From Methylobacterium gnaphalii (GTDB taxonomy: Bacteria > Pseudomonadota > Alphaproteobacteria > Rhizobiales > Beijerinckiaceae), in the NCBI RefSeq assembly GCF_007992215.1, contig NZ_BJZV01000002.1, positions 1 through 64,000 on the forward strand: a stretch of DNA of 64,000 nt, read 5' to 3'. The position numbers were made by a program, and so were the translations under genes. Positions 19,136 through 28,805 of this stretch are shown piece by piece (position 1 is the first letter of the stretch; each line of letters opens with the position of its first letter). The notes beneath the pieces are model-generated. The model ran no database searches, was not told the origin of the DNA, and saw only the letters and a list, made by a program, of their open reading frames with translations.

Positions 19136-19417
19136 ATGAACATTCGACTTCTCGCCACCGCCGGCGCCCTTTCGCTCGGCCTCGGCCTATCCTCCGTCGC
19201 CACGGCGCAGGGGATGCAGCCGCAGGGTCAGCCCGGCATGGAGCAGGGCCAGATGGGCCACGACATGGGCCAGGAGCAGCGCCCGGCCAAGCGCGCCGCT
19301 CCTAAGAAGAAGATGAAGAAATCCATGAAGAGCCAGAAGATGCACTCCAAGCAGCGGGCGACGCAGGACCCGGGCATGGAGCAGGGTGCCCCTGGCGCCG
19401 CTGGCGACGGGATGTAA
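19136..19417 (+). CDS. small secreted Met/Gln/Lys-rich protein
   Basis: A 93-residue protein with a clear signal peptide (MNIRLLATAGALSLGLGLSS, cleaved after ATA or AQG). The mature part has low complexity, with repeats of Gly-Met-Glu/Gln-Gln (MQPQGQPGMEQGQMGHDMGQ) and a Lys-rich block (APKKKMKKSMKSQKMHSKQ). A good AGG ribosome site precedes the ATG. The family resembles pentapeptide MXKDX-type periplasmic proteins, but I cannot assign a role. Metal binding through Met and His is only a guess. Confidence 0.72.
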   Translation: MNIRLLATAGALSLGLGLSSVATAQGMQPQGQPGMEQGQMGHDMGQEQRPAKRAAPKKKMKKSMKSQKMHSKQRATQDPGMEQGAPGAAGDGM

Positions 19418-19451
19418 CCTTCCCGTCCGTTCAGACGTAAAGGCTGATGTT

Positions 19452-19477
19452 CGCCCGTCCGGCCGACCGGACGGGCG
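19452..19477 (+). terminator. strong GC hairpin, terminator-like
   Basis: A perfect 11-bp stem (CGCCCGTCCGG and its complement, loop CCGA) lies between the small secreted protein and the cytochrome b gene. It is not followed by a U-run, so it may slow or protect transcripts rather than end transcription intrinsically. Confidence 0.5.
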
Positions 19478-19509
19478 GCAATCCTTTCGGCAATTGAACG
19501 AGACAGCCC

Positions 19510-20382
19510 GTGTCCGCCAGCGCGATGCCTGCTCCGCCCAACACCCTCAATCCGCCTCGGCGGCAATGGATGTTCAGGCATCCCCTCGTGATCCGGGTGG
19601 CCCACTGGATCAATGTCGTCTGCCTCGCTGTGCTGCTGATGAGTGGGCTGCAGATCTTCAACGCCCATCCGGCCCTCTATTGGGGCTCGCAATCGACCTT
19701 CGACACCCCCGCCCTCGCGATCACCGACGATCAGACCGACAGCGGCGCCTCACGCGGCATCATGCAAATCGGCGGGCACACCTTCGACACCACCGGCTGG
19801 CTCGGCCTCTCGACCTACCAGGGCGAGACCCTGTCGCGCGCCTTCCCGGCCTGGATCACCCTGCCGGCCAACCAGAACCTGGCGCAGGGGCGGCGCTGGC
19901 ATTTCTTGTTTGCCTGGGCTTTCGTGATCAACGGCCTGATCTACCTCCTCTACGGGATCGGCAGCGGACAGCTGCGCCGGCGGATCATCCCCGATGGTGA
20001 CCAGATCCGGCATTTCGGCGCCTCGATCCGCGAGCACATCCTGCTGCGCTTTCCCAAGGGTGAGGAAGCCCGGCGCTACAATGTGCTGCAGAAGCTCACT
20101 TACCTCGTCGTAGTGCTGGTGCTGCTGCCGATGATGCTGCTGACCGGGCTCGGCATGTCGCCCGGCGTGAACGCGGCCTTCCCCGTGATTCTCGATGTGC
20201 TGGGCGGCCGGCAATCGGCCCGCACGCTCCACTTCATCACCGTGAACCTGCTGGTGCTGTTCGTGATCGTGCACGTGCTCCTGGTGATCGTCTCCGGCCT
20301 CTGGAACAACATGCGCTCGATGGTGACTGGCTGGTACGCGATCGAAGGCGAGACGCGGCGCGACGGGGAGATCGTCCGATGA
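19510..20382 (+). CDS. cytochrome b561-type membrane subunit
   Basis: A 290-residue membrane protein of the bacterial cytochrome b561 / Ni-hydrogenase b-subunit type. Potential haem ligands are VIRVAHWINVVCLAVLLMSGLQIF near the N-terminus and LHFITVNLLVLFVIVHVLLVIV near the C-terminus; four or five spans are visible. The start is GTG at 19510. Its stop overlaps the ATG of the downstream molybdopterin oxidoreductase (ATGA), so it is probably the membrane electron-transfer partner, comparable in arrangement to MsrQ-MsrP but from a different haem family. Confidence 0.88.
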   Translation: MSASAMPAPPNTLNPPRRQWMFRHPLVIRVAHWINVVCLAVLLMSGLQIFNAHPALYWGSQSTFDTPALAITDDQTDSGASRGIMQIGGHTFDTTGWLGLSTYQGETLSRAFPAWITLPANQNLAQGRRWHFLFAWAFVINGLIYLLYGIGSGQLRRRIIPDGDQIRHFGASIREHILLRFPKGEEARRYNVLQKLTYLVVVLVLLPMMLLTGLGMSPGVNAAFPVILDVLGGRQSARTLHFITVNLLVLFVIVHVLLVIVSGLWNNMRSMVTGWYAIEGETRRDGEIVR

Positions 20383-21212
20383 AGCGCCGTCTCACCATCC
20401 CCTCCCCCAACCGCCGTGGCTTTCTCGCAGGTATGGCCGGCCTGTTCGGCACCGCCTCGCTCGGTGGGTGCGACAAGATCGCCAACAGCGCCTGGGGCAC
20501 CCGCACCTTGAAGGCCGGCGAGGACGCGAACCTCTACGTTCAGCGGCTGTTGCTCACGCCCAGTTCGCTCGCCCGTGAGTTCGCGGAAACCGACATCTCG
20601 AAGTGGTTCAAGCCGAACGGTACGATCGACCCCGAGGACACGCCCTACAAAGCCTTGGCCGCGAAGAATTTCTCGACCTACACGCTTCGTGTCGACGGGC
20701 TCGTCGAGAACTCGCTCGATCTGTCCCTGGACGAGTTGCGCACTCTCCCCGCCCGTACCCAGATCACCCGGCACGACTGCGTCGAGGGCTGGAGCGCCAT
20801 CGGCAAGTGGACCGGCGTGCCGCTCGCCGAGCTGCTCAAGAAGGCCAGCCTCAAGCCGCAGGCGCGCTACATCGTGTTCCACTGCGCCGACACGATGGAA
20901 TACGCACCGGCCGATGCCGCCGATGCGCAGGGTGACGGCGACGCGCCGGCGGGCAAGCCGATCCGCTACTACGAGAGCATCGACCTCACCGACGCATTCC
21001 ACCCGCAGACCATCCTCGCCTACGACATGAACGGCCACCCGCTTCCTATCTCGAACGGTGCCCCTCTGCGCCTGCGCGTCGAGCGTCAGCTCGGCTACAA
21101 GCAGGCCAAGTACATCATGCGCATCGAGGTCACCGACAGCCTCGGCCATGTCGGCCAAGGCAACGGCGGGTACTGGGAGGATAACGGCTACGAGTGGTAC
21201 GCGGGGATTTGA
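20379..21212 (+). CDS. molybdopterin-dependent oxidoreductase (sulfite oxidase/YedY-like)
   Basis: A 277-residue exported oxidoreductase with a sulfite-oxidase-type molybdopterin domain. The N-terminus carries a Tat-like signal (NRRGFLAGMAGLFGTASLGGC); the SLGGC could also be a lipobox. The Mo-ligating cysteine is in TRHDCVEGWSAIGKWTGVPL, and the C-terminal GAPLRLRVERQLGYKQAKYI is typical. It is coupled to the cytochrome b561-type gene by a 4-bp overlap. The physiological substrate is unknown; methionine-sulfoxide repair in the envelope is one analogy. Confidence 0.88.
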   Translation: MKRRLTIPSPNRRGFLAGMAGLFGTASLGGCDKIANSAWGTRTLKAGEDANLYVQRLLLTPSSLAREFAETDISKWFKPNGTIDPEDTPYKALAAKNFSTYTLRVDGLVENSLDLSLDELRTLPARTQITRHDCVEGWSAIGKWTGVPLAELLKKASLKPQARYIVFHCADTMEYAPADAADAQGDGDAPAGKPIRYYESIDLTDAFHPQTILAYDMNGHPLPISNGAPLRLRVERQLGYKQAKYIMRIEVTDSLGHVGQGNGGYWEDNGYEWYAGI

Positions 21213-21406
21213 ATCCCCGCGATACGGTTCGTCGGCCGGATGCATGCCGGCTTCCTGGCGTTCTGTCGCGATCCAAGCCGATTTGACAAGCCGCGCCGCC
21301 TAACCCACTTCTCCCCGGCGCGAGGCCCCGGCCGTTGCCGGGAGCGCATCTGCGCCACTCCTAAAAACAGGTCGTCGCGCCGAGGCTTCGTCAGGGGCAG
21401 AGGTTC

Positions 21407-24073
21407 ATGAAAGTTGTCGTCGTCGAGTCGCCGGCCAAGGCCAAGACGATCAACAAGTATCTTGGCAAGGACTACTCTGTCCTTGCCTCGTTCGGTCATA
21501 TCCGCGACCTGCCGCCCAAGGACGGCTCGGTCGACCCGGAGGCCGACTTCGCGATGCTTTGGGAGCTGCAGGACAAGGGTTCGCAGCGCGTCTCGGAGAT
21601 CGCCAAGGCGGTCAAGGGTGCGGAGAAACTGATCCTCGCCACCGACCCGGATCGCGAGGGCGAGGCGATTTCCTGGCATGTCGTCGAGGCGCTGACTGCC
21701 AAGAAGGCGCTCAAGGGCATTCCGATCGAGCGGGTGACGTTCAACGCAATTACCAAGGCATCGGTTGACGCGGCGATGCGCAAGCCGCGCGAGATCGACC
21801 AGGCGCTGGTCGATGCCTATCTGGCGCGCCGGGCTCTGGACTATCTCGTCGGCTTCAATCTCTCGCCCGTGCTCTGGCGCAAGCTGCCCGGTGCCAAGTC
21901 GGCCGGGCGTGTGCAGTCGGTCGCGCTTCGCCTCGTCGTCGAGCGCGAGATGGAGATCGAGCGGTTCAAGCCGCGCGAGTACTGGTCCATCGTCGCCACG
22001 CTCTCGACCGCCGAGGGCGCGGTGTTCGAGGCGCGCCTCGTCGGGGCCGACGGCAAGCGCATCCAGCGCCTCGATGTCGGCACGGGCGAAGAGGCGGCCC
22101 AGTTCAAGAAGGATCTCGAACTCGCGACCTTCCAGGTCTCCTCCGTCGAGGCCAAGCCCGCCAAGCGCCACCCGGCTCCGCCCTTCACCACCTCGACGCT
22201 GCAGCAGGAGGCCTCGCGCAAGCTCGGGATGGCGCCAGCACAGACCATGCGGGTCGCGCAGCGTCTCTACGAGGGGATCGATATCGGCGGCGAGACCGTC
22301 GGCCTCATCACCTACATGCGAACGGACGGCGTCGACATGGCGCCGGAGGCGATCCGCGATGCCCGTTCCGTAATCGGCCGGGAATACGGCGACCGCTACG
22401 TACCGGATGTCCCGCGCAAATATTCTGTGAAGGCGAAGAATGCGCAGGAGGCCCACGAGGCCGTGCGCCCCACCGATATGGGCCGGCTGCCCAAGCAGGT
22501 CGCGCGGATGCTGGATGCCGAGCAGGCCCGGCTCTATGAGCTGATCTGGACGCGCACCGTCGCCAGCCAGATGGAATCGGCCGAGCTCGAGCGCACCACC
22601 GTCGACATCACCGCCAAGGTCGGCCCGCGCACGATCGAACTCCGGGCGACCGGACAGGTCGTGAAGTTCGACGGCTTCCTCACCCTCTACCAGGAGGGCA
22701 AGGACGACGAAGAGGACGAGGAGGGCAAGCGCCTGCCGCCGATGAAGGCGGGTGACCCGCTCAAGCGCGAGCGCATCGCCTCGACCCAGCACTTCACCGA
22801 GCCACCGCCGCGCTATTCCGAGGCGAGCCTCGTCAAGCGCATGGAAGAGCTCGGCATCGGCCGGCCCTCGACCTACGCCGCGGTGCTGCAGACGCTGCGC
22901 GACCGCGAATACGTGAAGATCGAGAAGAAGCGCCTCCAGCCCGAGGACAAGGGCCGCCTCGTCACCGGCTTCCTGGAAAGCTTCTTCAAGCGCTACGTGG
23001 AGTACGATTTCACGGCCGATCTGGAAGAGCAGCTCGACCGGGTCTCCAACGCCGAGATCGACTGGCGGCAGGTCTTGCGCGATTTCTGGCGCGACTTCAC
23101 GGCCGCAATCGACGGCACCAAGGAGTTGCGCGTCACCGAAGTGCTCGAGGCACTGAATGGGCTGCTCGGTCCGCACATCTTCCCCGAGAAGGCGGACGGC
23201 TCGAACCCGCGCACCTGCCCGACCTGCGGCTCGGGCCAGCTCTCGCTGAAGCTCGGCAAGTTCGGCGCCTTCATCGGCTGCTCGAACTATCCGGAGTGCA
23301 AATACACCCGTCAGCTCTCCGCGACGGGCGTGGAGGGCGATGGCGAGGGAACCTCCGAGGGCAGCCAGCCAGGCGTGCGCGTGCTCGGTGACGATCCCAA
23401 GACCGGCCTGCCCGTGACCCTGCGCGACGGCCGCTTCGGCCCCTTCGTCCAGCTCGGCGAGCAATCCGCCGAGAAGGATGCCGAGAAACCCAAGCGGTCT
23501 TCGCTGCCGCGTGGCCTGTCGGCGGGCGATGTCACGCTCGAGACCGCCCTGAAGCTGCTCGCGTTGCCGCGCGAGGTGGCCAAGCATCCCGAGAGCGGCG
23601 AGCCGATCCTCGCCAATATCGGCCGCTACGGCCCCTACGTGCAGCACGGAAAGACCTACGCCAATCTCGGCAAGGACGACGACGTGCTGGAGATCGGCGG
23701 CAACCGCGCCATCGACCTCATCGTCGCCAAGGAACAGGGCGGCGGCCGCAGCCGCCCGTCGAGCGATCCGGGCCGGGCGCTGGGCAAGGACGAGACCTCC
23801 GGCCGCGACCTCGTGGTGAAGGCCGGCCGGTACGGCCCCTATGTCACCGATGGCGAGGCCAACGCCACGCTGCCGAAGTCCATGTCCTCGGACTCGCTGA
23901 CGCTCGCCCAAGCCATCGACCTGGTGAATGCCAAGCGCGCCGCGGGTGGCGGCGGCAAGAAGGCCCCGGCGCGGGGGCGCAAGGCTCCTGCCAAGACGGC
24001 GGCTGCCAGCAAGAAAGCCCCCGCGAAGAAGCCTGCCGCCAAGAAGCCGGCTGCGAAGAAGAGCGCGAGCTAG
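21407..24073 (+). CDS. topA: DNA topoisomerase I
   Basis: An 888-residue type IA topoisomerase that relaxes negative supercoils. The Toprim domain begins MKVVVVESPAKAKTINKYLG with the acidic DPDREGEAISWH motif. The active-site tyrosine is Tyr303 (ITYMRTDG). A C4 zinc finger (CPTCGSGQLSLKLGKFGAFIGC) follows the core. Two or three topoisomerase C-terminal repeats of the GRYGPYV type come next, and the protein ends in a Lys/Ala/Pro-rich tail that probably binds DNA. It is monocistronic, and an imperfect hairpin follows the stop. Confidence 0.97.
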   Translation: MKVVVVESPAKAKTINKYLGKDYSVLASFGHIRDLPPKDGSVDPEADFAMLWELQDKGSQRVSEIAKAVKGAEKLILATDPDREGEAISWHVVEALTAKKALKGIPIERVTFNAITKASVDAAMRKPREIDQALVDAYLARRALDYLVGFNLSPVLWRKLPGAKSAGRVQSVALRLVVEREMEIERFKPREYWSIVATLSTAEGAVFEARLVGADGKRIQRLDVGTGEEAAQFKKDLELATFQVSSVEAKPAKRHPAPPFTTSTLQQEASRKLGMAPAQTMRVAQRLYEGIDIGGETVGLITYMRTDGVDMAPEAIRDARSVIGREYGDRYVPDVPRKYSVKAKNAQEAHEAVRPTDMGRLPKQVARMLDAEQARLYELIWTRTVASQMESAELERTTVDITAKVGPRTIELRATGQVVKFDGFLTLYQEGKDDEEDEEGKRLPPMKAGDPLKRERIASTQHFTEPPPRYSEASLVKRMEELGIGRPSTYAAVLQTLRDREYVKIEKKRLQPEDKGRLVTGFLESFFKRYVEYDFTADLEEQLDRVSNAEIDWRQVLRDFWRDFTAAIDGTKELRVTEVLEALNGLLGPHIFPEKADGSNPRTCPTCGSGQLSLKLGKFGAFIGCSNYPECKYTRQLSATGVEGDGEGTSEGSQPGVRVLGDDPKTGLPVTLRDGRFGPFVQLGEQSAEKDAEKPKRSSLPRGLSAGDVTLETALKLLALPREVAKHPESGEPILANIGRYGPYVQHGKTYANLGKDDDVLEIGGNRAIDLIVAKEQGGGRSRPSSDPGRALGKDETSGRDLVVKAGRYGPYVTDGEANATLPKSMSSDSLTLAQAIDLVNAKRAAGGGGKKAPARGRKAPAKTAAASKKAPAKKPAAKKPAAKKSAS

Positions 24074-24098
24074 CCAATACTCCCCACGCTCACCCGGA

Positions 24099-24148
24099 GC
24101 CTCATCCTAAGGTGCCGTTGCTACGGCTCCGGTGCCCTAGGGTGAGGC
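24099..24148 (+). repeat. imperfect inverted repeat after topA
   Basis: GCCTCATCCTAAGGTGCC and, about 14 bases later, GGTGCCCTAGGGTGAGGC form a long imperfect hairpin just past the topA stop. It resembles the interspersed palindromes common in this group and could protect or end the topA transcript. There is no U-run. The rest of 24149-24341 shows nothing further. Confidence 0.55.
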
Positions 24149-24341
24149 TGCGGGTTGGAGGGGTGCTTGCAGCGCCCCACTCCCCCGCATAACCTTTCAT
24201 CTCAGCATCACGAGTTGAGCCGACGCTCAACGCCAACCTGCCTCCCGGCAAGGTGGCGCCTTCCTTGCGACGGGATGCGGCCGGTCCGGCAACCAACGGG
24301 GACTTCGCCGCGCGTCAGCCCATCCGAACGGGACAGCGCGC

Positions 24342-25394
24342 GTGGCCGACATCCTCTCCGAGCAGCAATTTGCCAGCGACAACTATTCCGGCATTTGCCC
24401 GGAGGCCTGGGCGGCGATGGAGCAGGCCAATGCCGGCCACGCGCCGGCCTACGGCGCTGATGCCTGGACGCAGCGCGCCTCCGACGCCTTCCGGGAGCTG
24501 TTCGAGACGGATTGCGACGTGTTCTTCGCCTTCAACGGCACGGCGGCGAACTCGATGGCCCTGGCCGCGCTCTGCCGCAGCTACCACAGCGTGATCTGTG
24601 CCGAGAGCGCGCATGTGGAGACCGACGAATGCGGCGCGCCGGAATTCTTCTCCAACGGCTCGAAGCTGCTGGTCGCCCCGAGCGCGGACGGCCTACTGAC
24701 GCCGGACGCCATGCGAGCGGTGGCCGAGCGGCGCAGCGACATCCACTATCCGAAGCCCCGCGCGGTCACGATCACCCAATCCACCGAGACCGGCCGGGTC
24801 TATTCCGTCGCAGAGCTGCAGGCGCTGTCGGAGACCTGCCGCAGCCTTGGGCTGCGCCTGCACATGGACGGGGCGCGCTTCGCCAATGCCTGCGCCGCGC
24901 TCTCGCTCTCGCCGGCCGAGCTGACCTGGAAGGCCGGAATCGATGTGCTCTGCTTCGGCGGCACCAAGAATGGCATGGCGGTGGGCGAGGCGATCCTCTT
25001 CTTTGATCGCGCGCTGGCCGAGGATTTCGACTACCGCTGCAAGCAGGCCGGGCAGCTCGCCTCGAAGATGCGCTACCTCTCGGCGCCCTGGGTCGGGATG
25101 CTGGAGAGTGGGGCCTGGCTGAACAACGCGCGCCATGCCAATGCCTGTGCCCGCAGGCTTGCGGATGCCGTGGCGGACGTGCCGGGCGTCGCCGCGATCT
25201 TCCCCGTAGAGGCGAACGCCGTGTTTCTTTCCGCCCCGCCGGCGACGCTGGAGGCTCTGCGGCTGAAGGGCTGGCGCTTCTACACCTTCATCGGAGGCGG
25301 AGCGCGGTTCATGTTCGCCTGGGATACGGCGCCCGAGCGGGTCGATGCGCTGGCCCGCGACATTCGCGAATGTGCCGCCCTGGCGGCTGCCTGA
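24342..25394 (+). CDS. low-specificity L-threonine aldolase
   Basis: A 350-residue PLP enzyme (fold type I, beta-eliminating lyase family) cleaving L-threonine to glycine and acetaldehyde. The cofactor lysine is in LCFGGTKNGMAVGEA, and LHMDGARFANA holds the PLP-pairing Asp. The N-terminal FASDNYSGICPEAWAAM is typical. It starts with GTG at 24342. In a methylotroph it could feed or drain glycine. It stands alone. Confidence 0.9.
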   Translation: MADILSEQQFASDNYSGICPEAWAAMEQANAGHAPAYGADAWTQRASDAFRELFETDCDVFFAFNGTAANSMALAALCRSYHSVICAESAHVETDECGAPEFFSNGSKLLVAPSADGLLTPDAMRAVAERRSDIHYPKPRAVTITQSTETGRVYSVAELQALSETCRSLGLRLHMDGARFANACAALSLSPAELTWKAGIDVLCFGGTKNGMAVGEAILFFDRALAEDFDYRCKQAGQLASKMRYLSAPWVGMLESGAWLNNARHANACARRLADAVADVPGVAAIFPVEANAVFLSAPPATLEALRLKGWRFYTFIGGGARFMFAWDTAPERVDALARDIRECAALAAA

Positions 25395-25436
25395 ACCGCC
25401 CTTGCCTCGCTTAACCTCGCAAGGATGGGTGAGGCG

Positions 25437-25631
25437 TCAGACCAGATAGGTGATCGTCGCCGCAACCGCCGTAGCCACGGTCGCCAGGGTGATCGTCGTT
25501 GGGGTCAGGAGCGTCATGGCGCGCGAGGTGACAGCCTTCTCCACCTCTTCGGCGCATCCGAAGGCTTGGCCTGCGGCCTGTTCGAGGCGGACGAGGGAAA
25601 GATGACGCGCTTGGGCGGCGGCGGTGGGCAT
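25437..25631 (-). CDS. small tail-anchored membrane protein
   Basis: A 64-residue frame with a soluble N-terminal half and a hydrophobic C-terminus (LLTPTTITLATVATAVAATI). A good GGGAGA ribosome site lies seven bases before the ATG at 25631, which supports translation. No family is recognised. It sits alone between the threonine aldolase and parE. Confidence 0.5.
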   Translation of the reverse strand: MPTAAAQARHLSLVRLEQAAGQAFGCAEEVEKAVTSRAMTLLTPTTITLATVATAVAATITYLV

Positions 25632-25947
25632 CGAGGCGTCTCCCTGTCAGCCGAGTCGGCTGCGAAGCTTAAGCGTTCGGAAATCAACGCGCCATGCCCT
25701 CCACGGTTCCGGGGATAACGTGCGGGTGGCGCGATTTTAACCATGGCCGTCCGACAGTTCGATGACACCTGGCTCACGCAGCACGCGTGCGTTGCGGCCA
25801 ATCACTGGTCCCACCTCCTGCAACCATGCGATGGTGCGGCGTCAACGGCCCTCGGGAAATGGCTTTCTGTTTCTGGTTTGTTCCGGTACATGACGAGGTA
25901 TGAAAGCGAATGCTGCGCGACCCCTTCCTGCCGTACGGAGCCGCCGC

Positions 25948-27993
25948 GTGAGTGACCCTGCGCGCGATCTGTTCGGACCCGGAGCGAAGGCCGCAAAGGA
26001 CGCCGCCGAGGCTCGCCGGAAGCCCATCGTCGTCCCACCCTCCCCCGCGAGTGCCGAAGCCGGCTACGACGCCTCGGCCATCGAGGTGCTGGAGGGGCTG
26101 GAGCCGGTGCGGCGCCGGCCGGGCATGTATATCGGCGGCACCGACGACCGCGCCCTGCATCACCTCTTCGCCGAGGTCATCGACAACTCGATGGACGAGG
26201 CGGTGGCGGGCCATGCCAGCTTCATCGAGGTCGAGCTGGAGGAAGGCGGCACGCTGGTCGTTACCGACAACGGCCGCGGCATCCCGATCGACCCACACCC
26301 GAAATTTCCGGGCAAGTCGGCGCTCGAGGTCATCATGACCACGCTGCATGCCGGCGGAAAATTCGACTCGAAGGTCTACGAGACCTCCGGCGGCCTGCAC
26401 GGCGTCGGCATCTCGGTGGTAAATGCCCTCTCCGACCTGCTGGAGGTCGAGGTGGCCCGCAACCAGACGCTCTACCGCCAGACGTTCTCGCGCGGCCTGC
26501 CGCAGGGACCGCTGGTCGAGGTCGGCCGCGTCAACAACCGGCGCGGCACGCGCACGCGCTTCCACCCCGATGCGCAGATCTTCGGCGCTCACCATTTCGA
26601 TCCGCGCCGCCTCTTCAAGATGGCCCGCTCCAAGGCCTACCTGTTCGGCGGCGTCGAGATCCGCTGGCGCTGTGCGCCGTCCCTCGTCGAGGGCATGGAG
26701 GGCGTGCCAGCCGAGGCCGTCCACAAGTTCCCCGGGGGCCTGCGCGACTATCTCGCCCGCGAGATCGAGGGCAAGGAACTCGTCACCGACGCGATCTTCT
26801 CCGGCAAGATCACCAAGCCCGGCTCGCACGGCTCGCTGGAATGGGCCGTCGCCTGGATGGTGCAGGATGACGGCGTCTCGTCCTCCTACTGCAACACGAT
26901 CCCGACCCCGGAGGGCGGCACTCACGAATCCGGCCTGCGCGTCGCCCTGCTCAGGGCGCTGCGCGAGCATGCCGAGCGGGTGAACCAGTCCAAGCGCATG
27001 GCCAACGTCACCACGGACGACGTGATGGCGACCTGCGCCTCCATGCTCTCCGTCTTCATCCGCGAGCCGGAGTTCCAGGGCCAGACCAAGGACAAGCTCG
27101 CCACCGTCGAGGCCTCGCGCATCGTCGAGACCGCGATCCGCGACGCCTTCGACCATTGGCTCGCCGCCTCCCCGGCCCAGGCCAACCGGCTGCTCGACTG
27201 GGTGATCGAGCGCTGCGACGAGCGCATGCGCCGCCGCCAGGAGAAGGAGGTCGCCCGCAAAAGCGCTACCCGGAAGCTACGCCTGCCCGGCAAGCTCGCC
27301 GATTGCTCCAATGCCGGCACCACGAACTCCGAGATCTTCATCGTCGAGGGCGACTCCGCCGGCGGCTCCGCCAAGCAGGCGCGTGATCGGGCGACGCAGG
27401 CCATTCTGCCCCTGCGCGGCAAGATCCTGAACGTCGCCTCGGCGACGCGCGACAAGCTCGCCGCCAACCAGCTCATCGGCGACCTGACGCTCGCGCTCGG
27501 CTGCGGCACCGGCTCGCAGTTCAAGGAGGGCGATCTGCGCTACGAGCGCGTGATCATCATGACCGACGCCGATGTCGACGGCGCCCACATCGCCTCGCTG
27601 CTGATCACCTTCTTCTACCGGCAGATGCCGCGCCTCATCGACAAGGGGCATCTCTACCTCGCCATGCCGCCGCTCTACCGGCTGCAGCAGGGCTCGAAGA
27701 TCGCCTATGCCCGCGACGATGCCGATCGCGAGCGCGTGGTGAAGACGGTGTTCAAGAACGGCAAAGTCGACATCAGCCGCTTCAAGGGCCTCGGCGAGAT
27801 GAACCCGTCCCAGCTCAAGGAAACCACGATGGACCCGAAGAAGCGCACGCTTCTGCGCGTCGCCGTGCTGGACGAGGCGCGGGAATCGACGGGTGACACG
27901 GTGGAGCGGCTGATGGGAAACAAGCCGGAGGCGCGGTTCGCGTTTATTCAGGAGCGGGCTGCGTTCGCGGATGGGGCGGAGCTGGATATTTGA
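25948..27993 (+). CDS. parE: DNA topoisomerase IV subunit B
   Basis: ATPase subunit of topoisomerase IV, which decatenates daughter chromosomes. The GHKL ATPase motifs are VIDNSMDEAVAG, VTDNGRGIPI and TSGGLHGVGISVVNALS; the Toprim part has EGDSAGGSAKQARDR and DADVDGAHI. The GTG at 25948 has GGAG at 25937-25940 and is preferred over the in-frame ATG at 25900, which lacks a properly spaced ribosome site. The product is about 681 residues, typical for alphaproteobacterial ParE, and shorter than GyrB because it lacks the insert. Confidence 0.94.
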   Translation: MSDPARDLFGPGAKAAKDAAEARRKPIVVPPSPASAEAGYDASAIEVLEGLEPVRRRPGMYIGGTDDRALHHLFAEVIDNSMDEAVAGHASFIEVELEEGGTLVVTDNGRGIPIDPHPKFPGKSALEVIMTTLHAGGKFDSKVYETSGGLHGVGISVVNALSDLLEVEVARNQTLYRQTFSRGLPQGPLVEVGRVNNRRGTRTRFHPDAQIFGAHHFDPRRLFKMARSKAYLFGGVEIRWRCAPSLVEGMEGVPAEAVHKFPGGLRDYLAREIEGKELVTDAIFSGKITKPGSHGSLEWAVAWMVQDDGVSSSYCNTIPTPEGGTHESGLRVALLRALREHAERVNQSKRMANVTTDDVMATCASMLSVFIREPEFQGQTKDKLATVEASRIVETAIRDAFDHWLAASPAQANRLLDWVIERCDERMRRRQEKEVARKSATRKLRLPGKLADCSNAGTTNSEIFIVEGDSAGGSAKQARDRATQAILPLRGKILNVASATRDKLAANQLIGDLTLALGCGTGSQFKEGDLRYERVIIMTDADVDGAHIASLLITFFYRQMPRLIDKGHLYLAMPPLYRLQQGSKIAYARDDADRERVVKTVFKNGKVDISRFKGLGEMNPSQLKETTMDPKKRTLLRVAVLDEARESTGDTVERLMGNKPEARFAFIQERAAFADGAELDI

Positions 27994-28013
27994 GCCGAGC
28001 TTAAACGAGGCTC

Positions 28014-28805
28014 TCAGCGCTCCCGGCCTTCAAAATCCCCCAGCACGGCCTCCATCGCGTGCGGCGCCACCTTCACCGCGCCTGCGAACGGCCGATCGAT
28101 GGCGGTGATGACGAGGAGGCCGGAAGAAATCAGGAAGGCCAGGATCCCGGTCATCAAGATCTGGGCGCGCAGGTTTGGGGCTCCGAAGAACAGCGTGAAG
28201 AGGAGCGTCAGGATCGCGCCGCTGGATAGGATGAACCACAGCACCCGCGGCACCACGCCCGGCGCCAGCACGAGCCGCAGGCGGCGGGCCTGGGTCACGC
28301 CGTCGAGCTGGTCGAGGGCCTCGGCCAGCACGGCGTTGCCGCGGCCATCGGCGGGATGGAAGGCCAACAGGTCCGCGTAGGCCCCGTCGAGCGCCCGGGT
28401 TGCGGTGCGGCTGCCCTTCCCGCGCTCCATGGCGGGCCAATCATCGGCGATGATCGTCCTGCCGTAGTGGGTCAGGGCGGTGCGGAAGGCGGCGCCGGGT
28501 TCGCCCGCTATGCCCTGCGACCGGCGGTAGAGCGTCGCGACCGAGCCGGCTTCCTTCGCGGCGGCGCCCTCCGCCTCGCTGAACTTCTCCCAGGCGATGA
28601 TGACCGCGAAGGCGAGCAGCACCGCGTAGAGCACGCCGACCGCCGCGAAGATGAAGCCGGCGACCTCATTGTTGACCCGCAGCCGCTCCAGGCCGACGCG
28701 CCGACGCACGAGGTAGGGGGCAGCCATCGCGAGCGCCGTCATCACGCCGACGAGGAGGGTGCCGGAGAGCCAGATCGGCTGGGTTGCCAGCATCGACAAC
28801 AGCAT
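28014..28805 (-). CDS. DUF4239 family membrane protein
   Basis: A 263-residue protein with paired hydrophobic spans at both ends (about residues 10-30, 45-70, 190-210 and 215-235) around a soluble central region. The segment NNEVAGFIFAAVGVLYAVLLAFAVIIAWEKFSEAE is the DUF4239 (bestrophin-like) hallmark. The family has no settled function. It is convergent with parE. Confidence 0.85.
   Translation of the reverse strand: MLLSMLATQPIWLSGTLLVGVMTALAMAAPYLVRRRVGLERLRVNNEVAGFIFAAVGVLYAVLLAFAVIIAWEKFSEAEGAAAKEAGSVATLYRRSQGIAGEPGAAFRTALTHYGRTIIADDWPAMERGKGSRTATRALDGAYADLLAFHPADGRGNAVLAEALDQLDGVTQARRLRLVLAPGVVPRVLWFILSSGAILTLLFTLFFGAPNLRAQILMTGILAFLISSGLLVITAIDRPFAGAVKVAPHAMEAVLGDFEGRER

Noticed and set aside
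21188..23911. 907-residue minus-strand frame opposite topA
   Set aside because: It lies entirely antisense to the clear topoisomerase I gene. Its composition (Leu/Arg/Gly/His repeats) is typical of mirrored codons in GC-rich DNA.
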